Shown: one piece after another, positions 12,245 to 26,495 of the stretch | Numbering within the stretch: the stretch's first letter is position 1 | Layout: each line of letters starts with the position of its first letter | Assembly: GCF_001039355.2 (NCBI RefSeq) | Contig: NW_019774358.1 | Location: forward strand, 93,293-157,292 | Direction: 5' to 3' | Source of the DNA: Lingula anatina | Lineage: Eukaryota; Brachiopoda; Lingulata; Lingulida; Lingulidae | Length of the DNA: 64,000 nucleotides | Made by a program: the position numbers and the translations under genes | Notes under the pieces: generated by a model | What the model saw: only the letters and a program-made list of their open reading frames with translations | Told to the model about the DNA's origin: nothing | Databases searched by the model: none

Positions 12245-13387
12245 ACATCTAGATCTGTACAACCTTTGACCTACATCTGGATTTGTATCAAAATACACCA
12301 GTTTTTGTCTCAGGCATAAATTTATCAAATCCTAGACTGAAATTTTTCTCCACTCCCATGTGCCACTGTCCAGCTTTACTGAGATTTTAGAGATATTTTC
12401 AGATGTCAAAAACCATTGTGGGCCTCAGAAACATTTGCCAATTGCATTTCCTTTCACAAAAATAATGTTTCCATTGTTTGTGATCTGGATATTAAAAATG
12501 TTAGGAGTCAAGGGGGATTTTTTTTTTTTTTTTTTTTTTTAAGGGTGATGATCATGTCATTAAAGTATATTCTCTGTTTAACTTTGAACTGTTGTTACAT
12601 CTAATGTTACTTTACTCCTTGAAAAGAGTAATTGTAGTTTTTTCAAGACAAAATTAGTCACAACTGATGCATACCTTAAAAACTGAGAGAGAAAGAGATA
12701 TACAGGGTGTGCATGTATTTCTTATGCAATCTATTTAATCGGATTTCATTAATCATGACACTACAGTGAGATTCTACAGAGCTGCCTGAAAGGTTAGCAT
12801 CAAAGTCTCATGATATTGTTATTAAATAACATTCTTACATAGCTATTTATATAAAGTGTGATGTATAATAAGTGAGCTTACATCAATATGCAGGTTAAAG
12901 GAGAAATAATTTTCAACTCTCCAATTGTGATATCTGCAATATGACTATGAATGGTTCTTCAAATCTGCCTCATTTATTATTATTGCTGCATAGTTGGTAC
13001 AGTTTGGATAGCTCATTACCATTATATATTGTATTCTGTTGATTTGGTTCGGTCATATTTTAATGGGATCAAAATGTTTTACATTATAGCTCCTGAAGAG
13101 GTTGGGGAATTATTTTAAACAAAGCTGTTACAGTTAAGACTAATACTAGTAGTAGTAGTATGTACCTGGTAGTGAGCATTTCATACAAATTGCCTTAAGA
13201 AAATAATAAAACAACCATAAAATGGTGAAATGATATTTGTTACTTAGTTTCATTCATGTATTCTGTAATAGGTATGAAGGCTGGGTTGGTTGCCCAAAAG
13301 ACTTTAAGATTAAAATAAGTCTGAACAAAACCTTCTACCCTCAACAAATCGGTAGCAGTCTCTCCAAATATCTACTTTTCTGACGAA
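12245..13387. other. HMGCL 3' UTR and downstream DNA
   Basis: Non-coding. It holds a T-run at 12523-12540 and several AT-rich stretches with AATAAA-like signals (for example near 13205). No coding signal is seen. Confidence 0.5.
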
Positions 13388-13540
13388 TTTAAAAGGATAA
13401 CAACTCTTTGAGATTCAAAATTCCTCAATAAATACATTGTAAGCAACACATGAAAATACAATTCCATTTCACCACCAAAACAGTGGTTATAGGAAATATT
13501 CTGAAATCTGTGCTTTGGCCGCGGACCACGTGCACCTTCA
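13388..13540. mobile_element. MITE family 1, truncated or diverged copy
   Basis: The start TTTAAAAGGATAACAACTCT matches the end of the MITE copies at 54549 and 62062. Shared inner phrases follow: GAGATTCAAAA, AAATACATTGTAA, TTCTGAAATCTGTGCTTTG and GACCACGTG. The 3' inverted repeat is not found. It is closer to the fragment at 54907-55006 than to the two full copies, so at least two subfamilies exist. Confidence 0.6.
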
Positions 13541-13688
13541 GAGATGACTACCTTCCGTATCTCTTAAAATTATTTGTTTAGACTCCTCATAATACGCTAT
13601 AGCAAGGAGTGTAATGCCTGGGTTTCTGAGTGTCAACAATGTGGATATGAGCAATCTTAGGGACTAGAAAACCGCCCAGAGAGTGCAG

Positions 13689-13824
13689 ACCTCCGCCAAG
13701 GAACATGCAGAGATAAATTGTGGTAGTTGAGAACACATCCATTGCACCAGTTCAAGGTAATAGCACTTATTGTGCAATAAACAGAAAGACAAATGGAGGT
13801 GAAAACAACCTCTTTGACAGAAGT
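13689..13824. mobile_element. MITE family 3, diverged copy
   Basis: Starts ACCTCCGCCAAGGAACATG, the same end as the element at 62799-63014. The right end CCTCTTTGACAGAAGT is a decayed form of CCTTGGCGGAGGT and is preceded by the shared phrase GGTGAAAACA. Confidence 0.55.
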
Positions 13825-13912
13825 AGAATATATAAACATGTCGTCTGTAGGGTTCTTATCCAAGTTCAGACGATATGTTTTGTGACATATGTAGAGTGCA
13901 CTACTGTAACAG

Positions 13913-13984
13913 GACTCCGTGGCGCAACGGTAGCGCGTCTGACTCCAGATCAGAAGGTTGCGTGTTCAAATCACGTCGGGGTCA
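13913..13984 (+). tRNA. tRNA-Trp: tRNA-Trp (anticodon CCA)
   Basis: 72-nt cloverleaf. The 7-bp acceptor stem GACTCCG/CGGGGTC pairs with one G-T wobble; D arm GCGCAACGGTAGCGC; anticodon stem TCTGA/TCAGA around loop CTCCAGA with CCA; T arm CGTGTTCAAATCACG; discriminator A; no intron. The internal A and B boxes are intact and TTTT follows at 13992-13995 as a Pol III terminator. The same 72 bases occur at 56020 and 59349, but the flanks here differ, so this is a separate locus. Confidence 0.96.
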
Positions 13985-16900
13985 TTACCTAATTTTGTCG
14001 TTTTTAGAGTTAAATCATAACCAAATATTTACACTTTAGAAATGTGTAAAAGGTATTTTCAAAATAAACATTTACAATGCAAGGACACTGTGTGTGATTA
14101 TGACAGTCACAAAATAACAATGAACAAAAAAGCTTCCAACTTTTTAGCCTTAATATTTATTTACAACTTCACATCCGACAGAAATTTAAGCAATTCTGCT
14201 CAGTTACAGTTACAGACACAAACACGATCACTTTGTCTGTTAATTTACACTTGAAACATAGGCAAAATTGCACAGAACACTTTGTACTGTATTTTTATCA
14301 GTCCATTGCAAAGTTTCATCATTTCACAAGCCTTAGAATGGAACATGTGTGAGCAAGCTCCTTGTCTGCCACTTGGTGTGGCACATAACCAAGACAAGAC
14401 GCTCCAAGACTAACTAGTCACGAAATGCACCCACTTTTTACACTTCTGATTGTAGCTTTTATGTTTTATCAACATAAATAGTAACAACCTAAAAATACCA
14501 CCTTCTTATAAGGCTATTGACTTTTTAGACCATTCTAATTTTCACTTGACAAAATTTAACAAATTTAAATATCTTCAAAATTAAATAGTTTCTGCATAAG
14601 TCGAGCCAATTCACAATGATGTGAAAAAAAATTAAAAGGACTTGCAAAACATGTTGGCAATGTCTCTTTGTTTCAATTCAAATTTTTCTGCTCTCTGAAA
14701 GTATGCATGGCACTGGCCTTTTTTTTTTTTCAGACAGCATTTGCATGCTTAATATAATCAAGTTAACTTTAGGCAAAAAAAATCAAGAATAGGCTTATCA
14801 ACATCTACAACAGCATCATTTGACTCAATGACTTGCACCAGCATTTGTGCACACACTATAAATGTAACAAAAAAATCTCCAATCAATTTCTGTATCAATC
14901 CTGTTCCACCCATCTTCTAAATAATAAAATCATAACTTACAGCTGCCCTGGACCATTCTACAGTCATTCTCAAATCATACAAATATCTTGAAAAGACAAA
15001 GAAATGACATTAGTATACTATCTTCCCAAAGGAAGAAAAAAACAAGTATACCTAGTTATAACCCAAAAGTCCGTGATAAAAAGCAACAGAAAAAAATACA
15101 ATCACATTTTGGTCATGACCTTGATCCTTAACAAGGTCAAGGTCATATAAGGTTAATTCATTAAAAAGTGATGTCTGAGTCATAATCACAGTGAAGAATC
15201 ACACAATGCAAGGCACTGGGTGATTGCAATAGAAAATCTGGCTAATAATATAAATATATTACTAACCAGCTTGTATGTTGAAAAGTGCACACAATCATTT
15301 TCATTTATCAGCACTTGCCTTTCAAATACATTGCATATCATTCCATGCTATGCTTTATCATCCACAAGAATATCCCACTAAATTTCACTAAAGGTATAAC
15401 TATGGAACTTTATCTCTACATATAGCCGTCAATCTATGAGAGCTGTATAAAATCTACTTTCCAATAAAATAGCTTCACAGATATGCAGGTTTTTATATGT
15501 CTATATATTCTTGCACATATATAGTGTAAGATACCACTCAGGAGTAGAAATTCTTATTCTAACTGAAAAAGCAACTTTTTACTTCTTTATATAAAACATC
15601 TGACATTAAAACATTATATACAACAAGATAAAAATGCTCATCTCTGTTTACAACATACATATATTCTATATAATCTGCAATTACATATTTCACCTTTGAC
15701 ATAATCAAAGCAAAATCATTTTCAAATATATACATCAAAGCTTAAATGTCAGGTATGGAAAGTAATAATACTGCTAAAATTCTATTTTTTTTCTCCCCCA
15801 ACATCTTTTTTTTTTCATTTCTTTAATATAATATCAGCCTAAATAACCAACAATCCATATTAACTGAGGTATCCTGGATTGAGAGTAATGTGTAACAGTC
15901 TCGCAGTTAACATGTGAACCAAGCCTCACTGGTCATATATTTCAGTTCTTAGTAGGATAAATAATTATGTCAAAAGATAAAACACCTGCACCTGAAAGAT
16001 TATTCCAAAAAGAAGCAGTTGTTTGTACAGTTTCTACTGAAATAAAAAATAAATAGCAAACCATTAAATGATAGACACAGTAATTATTACTTATAAATAT
16101 ATTCACCACGTACTAAGGCAACGCCTTTTTTTAGGAAATAAACAGAAATCTTAACTATCTGAATAACTCCAAATCCTCTCATTCTCCATGCAGATCATGG
16201 AGGTGGTCAACTTACCTTAGACAAAAATTTCCCTTTTTTTAAAATAAATCAAGATGGCTTCCAACTGCCATATTGCACGTGATCTGACACATAGAAACGA
16301 GACCTCCTTACGAGCCAAGATGGCTACTGCTAGATCCTTTTCATACAGGAGATAGGAGGGTTTGACCTTATTCAAATGTAGGTTTAAGTCTTACATAGAA
16401 TGAATGTTTTGACTATCATATAATTTTCATACAACAAAGCCCCTTCTCCATGGAATGACATATATTATATATGTTTGCAAGTTTGTGTTACTTCTTGCTA
16501 AACTTTTGGTCAATATAATACTGATGCTTTCACTACACTTAACAATAGGCATTTTCAGAGAGGAAAACATGATGATGGTGTCAAGTGACTTAGGAGTGGA
16601 GGGGGAGAGACTCCACTCTCAGCTACTGAATTCTTATTTTTTTCAATAGGAGTGAGGAAGTCTCCCTAGCACCTGAAAAGTTTCATGTATTTACATCATA
16701 AGTCACATGACCTTATGACAGCGCTTTCCAATCTGAAAATGTCTATACAGCAGCTTTTTTTAAACTTTTTCCTTTTTCATTTATGAAATGAACTTCCCCA
16801 GCTTAACTGATGACAACTGGATGGACTGTTGGCAGCATAAAAGAAAAAACTTAACATGCTACTTTCTTCATAAAAGTGAACTAAACTCTCCAATTTAATA

Positions 16901-17700
16901 CATGATAAATTGTTATCAAATTTAACTTATATCTGAGTAAGTTTGTCATGTAAAAATCTAAGTACTACAAATATAACCTTAGGTGTTACTTGTCAGTATT
17001 TGTGCCACCAATATTAAGTTAGATGACACCTTAATCTTAATATTTGTGCACAGATGTATCACTTCAAATAGTGCAGTGATTCATTAAGTACTAAACTGAT
17101 TTAACAATTTCAACATACCCCTTCACATTCCGGCTGCCAGGACATTTGTGTCGCTTGTTCCAATATACAACCTTTCCTAAAATGATCATTTCTAGTTTCC
17201 AACAAAATAAACTCCCCTGTTAGGTTTTTGTTTGTGCAACATTTTGGGATCTAAAGATTTTTTTTCACCCGTCCTGGCTGGTCTACAACAGTGTCACATG
17301 GTGTTTTTGAAACTGACCAAATTGTTATTTTTGTGTGTGTGTCTTGCAGAAATCTTGCATTGTGAACCCAATAAGCAGGGAACTTTTCTCTTTCCTGATG
17401 TTTTTTTCTTTCAAAGATTCTTCTTTACTTTCTTATCTTCTTTTGTTTGTATCTGCTTTATTTTTCTTGAAACAGGAAATAAATGAAACCTGCTGTGCCG
17501 ATGATTTCTTCTTCCTCGTGTTTGGTATACTAGAATTCAAATTTCTCTAAACTCACAACCCTCAGAGGAAGTTTTTCTGTTCCCTCACAGTTTTTCTTAT
17601 ACATACTTTTCAGTTATTTTTCTAGTTCAACTGTGAGCTTATTTTTCTTTCCACTATTATTGGTGAAATGCCATTTCTTCCAATCATACAATTAATAAAT
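13985..17700. other. Intergenic DNA and probable lipin 3' UTR
   Basis: No coding exon recognised. The HMGCL and lipin genes converge here. The part nearest 17700 is expected to be the lipin 3' UTR on the minus strand; several TTTATT stretches could be its polyadenylation signal read in reverse. Short open frames at 16455-16649 and 17232-17550 are AT-rich and show no protein signature. Confidence 0.45.
15116..15145. promoter_or_regulatory. Inverted AGGTCA-type half-site cluster
   Basis: TGACCTTG, eight bases, then CAAGGTCA is a perfect inverted repeat; it runs on into TCAAGGTCA (15137-15145), the extended half-site of monomeric nuclear receptors such as ERR and NR5A. It could equally be a fragment of a repeat. 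Function is not shown. Confidence 0.25.
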
Positions 17701-20700
17701 TCACTTCCCCTTTTTAGATCCTTTACTTGGACTCGCTTCACTCTCTTTATTTTTCTTCAAAAAATTCGCTATTTCATCGTCCAATTCTGGTAGAGGTTCT
17801 CGCCAGTATGTGTACTGGCTGTATTTATCTGCTGCCGAAAAATTTCCAATTTCACAAACTCCAGAGGATGTGACATGGAGTGGTGGGAAAAAGTGGTCTG
17901 CAATGTCACTTAGGCTGTTGTAGCTGTCAAATAAAATAAGAAGTTATTTTTGAAAATTAATGTTTAAAATTAGAAGAAACCATTTTTATATTAGTACGTA
18001 AGTATGTGACTGTGGCTATATATGCTTTATTCAATTTTAGGGGTGTTTTTCAGTGAAATGAGAGTATTTTCTCTGAATAGGAATGTCAAATAATACAAAA
18101 TATGAAAATATCAGCATATTTAAAGTAAGAGAGATCTTAAAAGTACATACAATTTGGTAATGAAAAATATGAATTTCACATTTCAAGTTTTTTATGTTCC
18201 ATTCTTTCAATAAGAACAATTAATTTTGATTAAATTTTTATGAATAATTGCCATACTTCAATAGATGGGTTGTGAACTACTTACGAAGTCTGAAAAGTTT
18301 TGGAAATCTCGCTCCTCAATTCCCCTCGGTGATTGATAGAGAAAATTCTTGATATTGGAATACCAACAGCCCTGTACGCCCAAACATCCTACATCAAACA
18401 AAAATTATCAATTATTATATAATCATTTGAACATTTTAGTGGCAAGACAGCCACTTGGCTGTGTAGCAAAAATAATCGCATAGGAAATGGACTTTAAACC
18501 CATGAAAACAAAAATTTAATTTCCATTTTTTCGGTGAACTTATTCAAACATCATAACATGCATATGCATGCCTATGCACAATAGTGAAAAAATAATAATA
18601 AAAACTATATACATCTAACATAAAGGCACTTCAAAATTCACATACATGCATACTATAAATGAGAGTAGTATGATAAATAATTTAGCCTGTTAGCACTCAC
18701 ATTAATTTTGTTTCCAAAGCCGGAATAGAAAGGACACGGTCGTGTCGCTGGGAAGAGGGATGCTATGTCTTTCAGACAGTTAATCTTAAACTCTTCTGGC
18801 TTTCTCTCTATAACTTCCCTGAAAAGAAACAAAAAGCACTTTATGACAGGATTTTCTGGTTTTTCATCATTATTTTATGATAAAGCATAAACTTTATATA
18901 AACATATAATTTTTTTTTCATTAAAGAATTTAACATGGAATAAACAGTGATGGTCACTACAAAGACTTTACTCTCATTAGAATGAAAACCCCTCTGGACT
19001 TCTATACAGATTTTTCACCAGTCCATACTAGACCAACTAATATCAACTCACTTGTGGAAGGCATTGATAAGGGAACTAGGAGTCAACAACATGGGGCCGT
19101 CTGGCAAACACAGCTCCCCCTGGCGGATACTCTTGAGGTACGATCTGGTCAGGGAGGACTGACCAATGGCCCGGGCCGAGAGGTACAGGAACTTGTAGCC
19201 GTTGAGGTGGATCTTGTTGAAGAGTTTGGCGACACCCATCTGAGACCAGTCTTTACCCAGCATTGGGAGGATGTTGCCAAGGACGTCCGACCTGGAAATT
19301 ATGGGAGATTATTTAGTGCTTATCAATGAGAATATTAACAAATAATTAAATAAAAATTTTAAAATAAATAAATGGTTAAGGTTAAGGGGGGCATAAAATA
19401 CAACTCCCAAATCTCTGGACTTCATCTCTAAATAATAAACTCACAAAAGGAATCCAACGAAAAGAAATCAAAACAGGTGCTAAATTAAGAGTATTCACAA
19501 CCTGTCAGCATTTCATCAACTCTTGAATATTTTGCTTTCTTCTTTCAATCAGTATCTTAAATCACTCACTATCATTTGCAAACTTTTGTTTTTCATTCTC
19601 CACCCTGCCCACCCCATATATGTAATATCCACCCATATACAAACTTCTCTTACCTAGTTATAGTGCCATCTATGTCAGAGATGACAATTTTGTCGTCGTA
19701 GCGCCACAGGTAGATGTGAGAGACGCACTTGGATGTTCCCTGGTACTGCGTCGTCACGGAGTACGAGATTGTGTTTTGCCCTGGTTGTAGCTTGACTCTA
19801 CTTTGCCTGACTAGTTTAGACTGAAATGGAGAAAGCAAACAAATGGATGAATGGCTGACTGATAGAATAAATTAATAAATAGTTGAATTACATGGTGAGA
19901 GAGGTGTAGCAGCCTCCTGTATATGTACCACCTACTACTTAACTCTTCTCTATCTTGCTAGCTAGGACTGATATGGTGAAGGAATAAATCAAGAATTGTC
20001 AATGAATGGATGCAAAGATTGAATTTACTTTTAAAATCTCATAAATTACACAATACATTACATAGCTATTTAAAAAAAAAAAGTAAAATGAATTGATTAG
20101 CAAGAAACGAAAACAGTCTAAATAAAAGATAAGGATATCATAACTAATAAACCAAATAAATTAATAAAAGCACAATTAAAATGTTTATTTCTTAGTGTCA
20201 ATCCAGCCAAACACAGAATGAAAGTTTTATTCGTGGATTTCTTTTTTTCTAGACATAAACAAAAATAAGAATTATAAATTCTAGCAAATGAAATACTCAC
20301 TATTTGCTCTGACGTTAGCCTAAGACTTTTCTTGAAATTGACCTGTCCTTGTGAATTGCGGTTTTTGGGAGAGTTGGCCCGTCTTCTTTTTGGGGACCAC
20401 TGCTTGAATTCCATCTCGTCGCTAGACGTGGAGGTGTCGTCTGCATCTTTTTTCCTGCAATAGTAAGAACTTGGTAACATATTTGATATTTTCAAATTCA
20501 ACATTGTTAGCAGAAACAGCATCAACAACAGTCTGTACAATAATATTTTTAACCTCTCAGCCTTACAGGCCACTGTAGTCTAAAAATGTACTGTCCGAAA
20601 GCAGAAATAATGGCCAGAGACTAAAATACAGACACTTAGCACAGAAAGTGTTAACCTAAAGTAACAAACTGCAACAACCACAATAAACACTGTCTGAAAT

Positions 20701-22040
20701 ATTTCAAATACTGACACAGAACAATTGAGTATTTTTACTGATTCATTTATTTATTGTACTTTAATCCCCTCACCTGCCAGTTTCTCTTTCTCTCTGTTTC
20801 TGTGGTGAGTTGGGAGCACTGGTGGGAGGACTGGAGGTGGGAGTGGACGTCTGACTACTGGGCTGGAAATAATGAAAATTTAAAGGAAAAAATATTAGTT
20901 TTTGTTCACAAAGTTCAAAGCACTTCAAATTAAGTTATCATTTAAAGGAAAAAAATCTGAAATATGTATTTAAAGAGTGCTAATAAAATGCTGTGTTCTA
21001 GCATGATATTTTTAAGTCCGAAAAGTTTTTTTAAAAAGTTAACTTTTTCACAAAATAATGTGTAATTATAGGACAAACAATGTTAATGCAGACAACTGTG
21101 ATATATACCTTCTTGGGCTCTACTTTGCTGACATCTCCCGCCACCTGACTTCCCACCTGACCCTTTTCCTCATCCTCAGGTGGGGCACGCCGCCATGAGA
21201 ACCAGGAAGACATCCCCGCGCGTTTGGCCCTCTCCTTCTTTGGCATGTGCTGTTTGATGAGATTAGTGACGAGGGAGTCTGGAAGGGGGCGCTGGAAGGC
21301 CATTACAGAGAGGATCATGGGGCTTGCCGTCTGCCAGTTGTAGAACCTGATAGAAAATAAACGAAGTTTTTATCAAAACCCATAAAAATCTTTAAGCAAA
21401 TTACCATCATAAAAAAATTTACAAATCAAAATTAAAACTCATGGATTATAACCATAAAAAAAATTATTTTTTTTTACCACATAATATGATTTTAATCAAA
21501 TTTATATCAACATAAATAATCATCAGTCACACATCAAACTTGAAGATATGAAAATCTAATTTTAAAATATCTGTAAAAATATTAACTTTATTGATAATCT
21601 TGTTTATTTTGGTCTTAATCAATGTATTCATTTTGCTAACATGATGATAATTTTGGGTATTGCTCTGTGATTAATAATTGGGAGAACTCTCAGACTTGAT
21701 AACTAAACCCACATTTTGCTAATATGATGATAATTTTGGGTATTGCTCTGTGATTAATAATCAGATTTGATAACTTAACCCACATAAACGCCCGTTTTGG
21801 TGAAAAGCTCAGCCTTGTTACATTATCACTTATCTATCACTGATGAATGGAACATGCACAGCAGTACATACCTTGTTCCGATTTTTATCACCAGGTTAGG
21901 GTCGGAAATGATCTGCATGGCGTTTTCACAGAACTTGTCGTATGTCACGTAGTCTTGTAAGAATTTGTCCATTGCGATGTTGCCCTCGGCCTCTTTCAAC
22001 CCTCCACAAAGTGACAGGGATAAATCCCAGTGCTCACTAC

Positions 22041-22090
<50 letters not shown>

Positions 22091-25000
22091 AATCTATAAA
22101 AATTATATTCCAAATAAGCTGAAATCAGACTTAAATTTAATAATTCAATCTCAATATAATTTTCTAAAATGCAAATTTTTAGTTGTAAGAATTGCTTTTG
22201 GGTAACTAGAGACATAGCCTTGTAAAATTTTTTGAATACTTTCAATTGTTCTAGTTGCACAATTCTACTAATAGANTCAGGCTGTTGTAGCTGTCAAATA
22301 AAATAAGAAGTTATTTTTAAAAATTAATGTTTAAAATTAGAAGAAACCATTATTATATTAGTACGTAAGTATGTGACTGTGGCTATATATGCTTTATTCA
22401 ATTTTAGGGGTGTTTTTCAGTGAAATGAGAGTATTTTCTCTGAGTAGGAATGTCAAATAATACAAAATATGAAAATATCAGCATATTTAAAGTAAGAGAG
22501 ATCTTAAAAGTACATACAATTTGATAATAAAAAATATGAATTTCACATTTCAAGTTTTTTATGTTCCATTCTTTCAATAAGAACAATTAATTTTGATTAA
22601 ATTTTTATGAATAATTGCCATACTTCAATAGATGGGTTGTGAACTACTTACGAAGTCTGAAAAGTTTTGGAAATCTCGCTCCTCAATTCCCCTCGGTGAT
22701 TGATAGAGAAAATTCTTGATATTGGAATACCAACAGCCCTGTATGCCCAAACATCCTACATCAAACAAAAATTATCAATTATTATATAATCATTTGAACA
22801 TTTTAGTGGCAAGACAGCCACTTGGCTGTGTAGCAAAAATAATCGCATAGGAAATGGACTTTAAATCCATGAAAACAAAAATTTAATTTCCATTTTTTCG
22901 GTGAACTTATTCAAACATCATAACATGCATATGCATGCCTATAAACAATAGTGAAAAAATAATAATAAAAACTATATACATCTAACATAAAGGCACTTCA
23001 AAATTCACATACATGCATACTATAAATGAGAGTAGTATGATAAGTAACTAAACCTGTTATAGCACTCACATTAATTTTGTTTCCAAAGCCGGAATAGAAA
23101 GGACACGGTCGTGTCGCCGGGAAGAGGGATGCTATGTCTTTCAGACAGTTAATCTTAAACTCTTCTGGCTTTCTCTCTATAACTTCCCTGAAAAGAAACA
23201 AAGAGCACTTAATGACAGGATTTCCTGTTTTTTTTATCATTGTTTTATAATAAAGCATAAACATTATATAAATATAATGTTTATATAATGTTTATGCTTT
23301 ATTATAAACATAAACATTACATAAATACATAATTTTTTTTCATTAAAGAATTTAACATGGAATAAACAGTGACGGTCACTACAAAGACTACTTTCATTAG
23401 GATGAAAACCCCTCTGGACTTCTATACAGATTTTTCACCAGTCCATACTAGACCAACTAATATCAACTCACTTGTGGAAGGCATTGATAAGGGAACTAGG
23501 AGTCAACAACATGGGGCCGTCTGGCAAACACAGCTCCCCCTGGCGGATACTCTTGAGGTACGATCTGGTCAGGGAGGACTGACCAATGGCCCGGGCCGAG
23601 AGGTACAGGAACTTGTAGCCGTTGAGGTGGATCTTGTTGAAGAGTTTGGCGACACCCATCTGAGACCAGTCTTTACCCAGCATTGGGAGGATGTTGCCAA
23701 GGACGTCCGACCTGGAAATTATGGGAGATTATTTAGTGCTTATCAATGAGAATATTAACAAATAATTAAATGAAAATTTTAAAATAAAAAAAATGGTTAA
23801 GGTTAAGGGGGGCATAAAATACAACTCCCAAATCTCTGGACTTCATCTCTAAATAATAAACTCACAAAAGGAATCCAATGAAAAGAAATCAAAACAGGTG
23901 CTAAATTAAGAGTATTCACAACCTGTCAGCATTTCATCAACTCTTGAATATTTTGCTTTCTTCTTTCAATCAGTATCTTAAATCACTCACTATCATTTGC
24001 AAACTTTTGTTTTTCATTCTCCACCCTGCCCACCCCATATATGTAATATCCACCCATATACAAACTTCTCTTACCTGGTAATAGTGCCATCTATGTCAGA
24101 GATGACAATTTTGTCGTCGTAGCGCCACAGGTAGATGTGAGAGACGCACTTGGATGTTCCCTGGTACTGCGTCGTCACGGAGTATGAGATTGTGTTTTGC
24201 CCTGGTTGTAGCTTGACTCTACTTTGCCTGACTAGTTTAGACTGAAATGGAGAAAGCAAAGAAATGGATGAATGACTGACTGATAGAACGAATTAATAAA
24301 TAATTGAATAACATGGTGAGAGAGGTGTAGCAGCCTCCTGTATATGTACCGCCTACTACTTAACTCTTCTCTGTCTTGCTAGCTAGGACTGATATGGTGA
24401 AGGAATAAATAATCAATTGTCAATGAATGGATGCAAGGATTTAATTTACTTTAATTACCTCTGTCACTAATTACAAAAGAAATTATACAGATATTTTGAG
24501 AGAAAATGAAAATGAATTGATTAGTCACAGTCAAAAATAGTCTGAATAAAAGATAAGAATATCTAAACTTAAAAACCAAATAAATTAATAAAAGCACAAT
24601 TAAAATGTTCATTTCTAAGGGTGTCACCCTCGATCCACCCAAACACAGAATGAAAGTTTTATTCGTGGATTTCTTTTTTTCTAGACATAAACAAAAATAA
24701 GAATTTTAAATTCTAGCAAATGAAAAACTCACTATTTGCTCTGACGTTAGCCTAAGACTTTTCTTGAAATTGACCTGTCCTTGTGAATTGCGGTTTTTGG
24801 GAGAGTTGGCCCGTCTTCTTTTTGGGGACCACTGCTTGAATTCCATCTCGTCGCTAGACGTGGAGGTGTCGTCTGCATCTTTTTTCCTGCAATAGTAAGA
24901 ACTTGGTAACATATTTGATATTTTCAAATTCAACATTGTTAGCAGAAACAGCATCAACAACAGTCTGTACAATAATATTTTTTAACCTCTCGGCCTTACA

Positions 25001-26464
25001 GGCCACTGTAGTCTAAAAATGTACTGTCTGAAAGCAGAAATAATGGCCAGAGACTAAAATACAGATACTTAGCACAGAAAGTGTTAACCTAAAGTAACAA
25101 ACTGCAACAACCACAATAAACACTGTCTGAAATATTTCAAATACTGTCACAGAACAATTGAGTATTTTTACTGATTCATTTATTTACTGTACTTTAATCC
25201 CCTCACCTGCCAGTTTCTCTTTCTCTCTGTTTCTGTGGTGAGTTTGGAGCACTGGTGGGAGGACTGGAGGTGGGAGTGGACGTCTGACTACTGGGCTGGA
25301 AATAATGAAAATTTAAAGGAAAAAATATTAGTTTTTGTTCACAAAGTTCAAAGCACTTCAAATTAAGTTATCATTTAAAAGAAAAAAATCTGAAATATTT
25401 ATTTAAAGAGTGCTAATAAAATGCTGTGTTCTAACATGATATTTTTAGTCCAAAAAGTTTTTTAAACTTTTTCATAATGTGTAATTATAGGACAAACAAC
25501 GTTAATGCAGACAACAGTGATATATACCTTCTTGGGCTCTACTTTGCTGACATCTCCAGCCACCTGACTTCCCACCTGACCCTTTTCCTCATCCTCAGGT
25601 GGGGCACGCCGCCATGAGAACCAGGAAGACATCCCCGCGCGTTTGGCCCTCTCTTTCTTTGGCATGTGCTGTTTGATGAGATTAGTGATGAGGGAGTCTG
25701 GAAGGGGGCGCTGGAAGGCCATTACAGAGAGGATCATGGGGCTTGCCGTCTGCCAGTTGTAGAACCTGATAGAAAATAAACGAAGTTTTTATCAAAACCC
25801 ATAAAAATCTTTAAGCAAATTACCATCATAAAAAAATTTACAAATCAAAATTAAAAATCATGGATTATAACCATAAAAAAAAATTTTTTTTTTACCACAT
25901 AATATGATTTTAATCAAATTTCTATCAACATAAATAATCATCAGTCACACATCAAACTTGAAGATATGAAAATCTAATTTTAAAATATCTGTAAAAATAT
26001 TAACTTTATTGATAATCTTGTTTATTTTGGTCTTAATCAATGTATTCATTTTGCTAACATGATGATAATTTGGGGTATTGCTCTGTGATTAATAATCGGG
26101 AGAACTCTCAGACTTGATAACTTAACCCACATTTTGCTAATATGATGATAATTTTGGGTATTGCTCTGTGATTAATAATCAGATTTGATAACTTAACCCA
26201 CATAAACGCCCGTTTTGGTGAAAAGCTCAGCCTTGTTACATTATCACTTATCTATCACTGATGAATGGAACATGCACAGCAGTACATACCTTGTTCCGAT
26301 TTTTATCACCAGGTTAGGGTCGGAAATGATCTGCATGGCGTTTTCACAGAACTTGTCGTATGTCACGTAGTCTTGTAAGAATTTGTCCATTGCGATGTTG
26401 CCCTCGGCCTCTTTCAACCCTCCACAAAGTGACAGGGATAAATCCCAGTGCTCACTACAACAAA

Positions 26465-26495
<31 letters not shown>

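Larger units (their letters stand above)
17910..22275 (-). repeat. LPIN: Lipin 3' half, haplotype block A
   Basis: Coding exons on the minus strand, from 5' to 3': 21872-22036, 21109-21346, 20774-20862, 20301-20454, 19654-19820, 19052-19291, 18701-18818 and 18285-18388. The terminal exon 17701-17923 is present only once and overlaps the block's left edge. Exon lengths are the same as in block B. It ends at the single N at 22276. It encodes DSLVTNL where block B has DSLITNL; most other exon differences I checked are silent. Confidence 0.9.

Noticed and set aside
18982-19329. 115-codon plus-strand frame, and its twin at 23369-23749
   Set aside because: It is antisense to the lipin exon 19052-19291 (and 23472-23711), whose minus-strand protein is clearly conserved.
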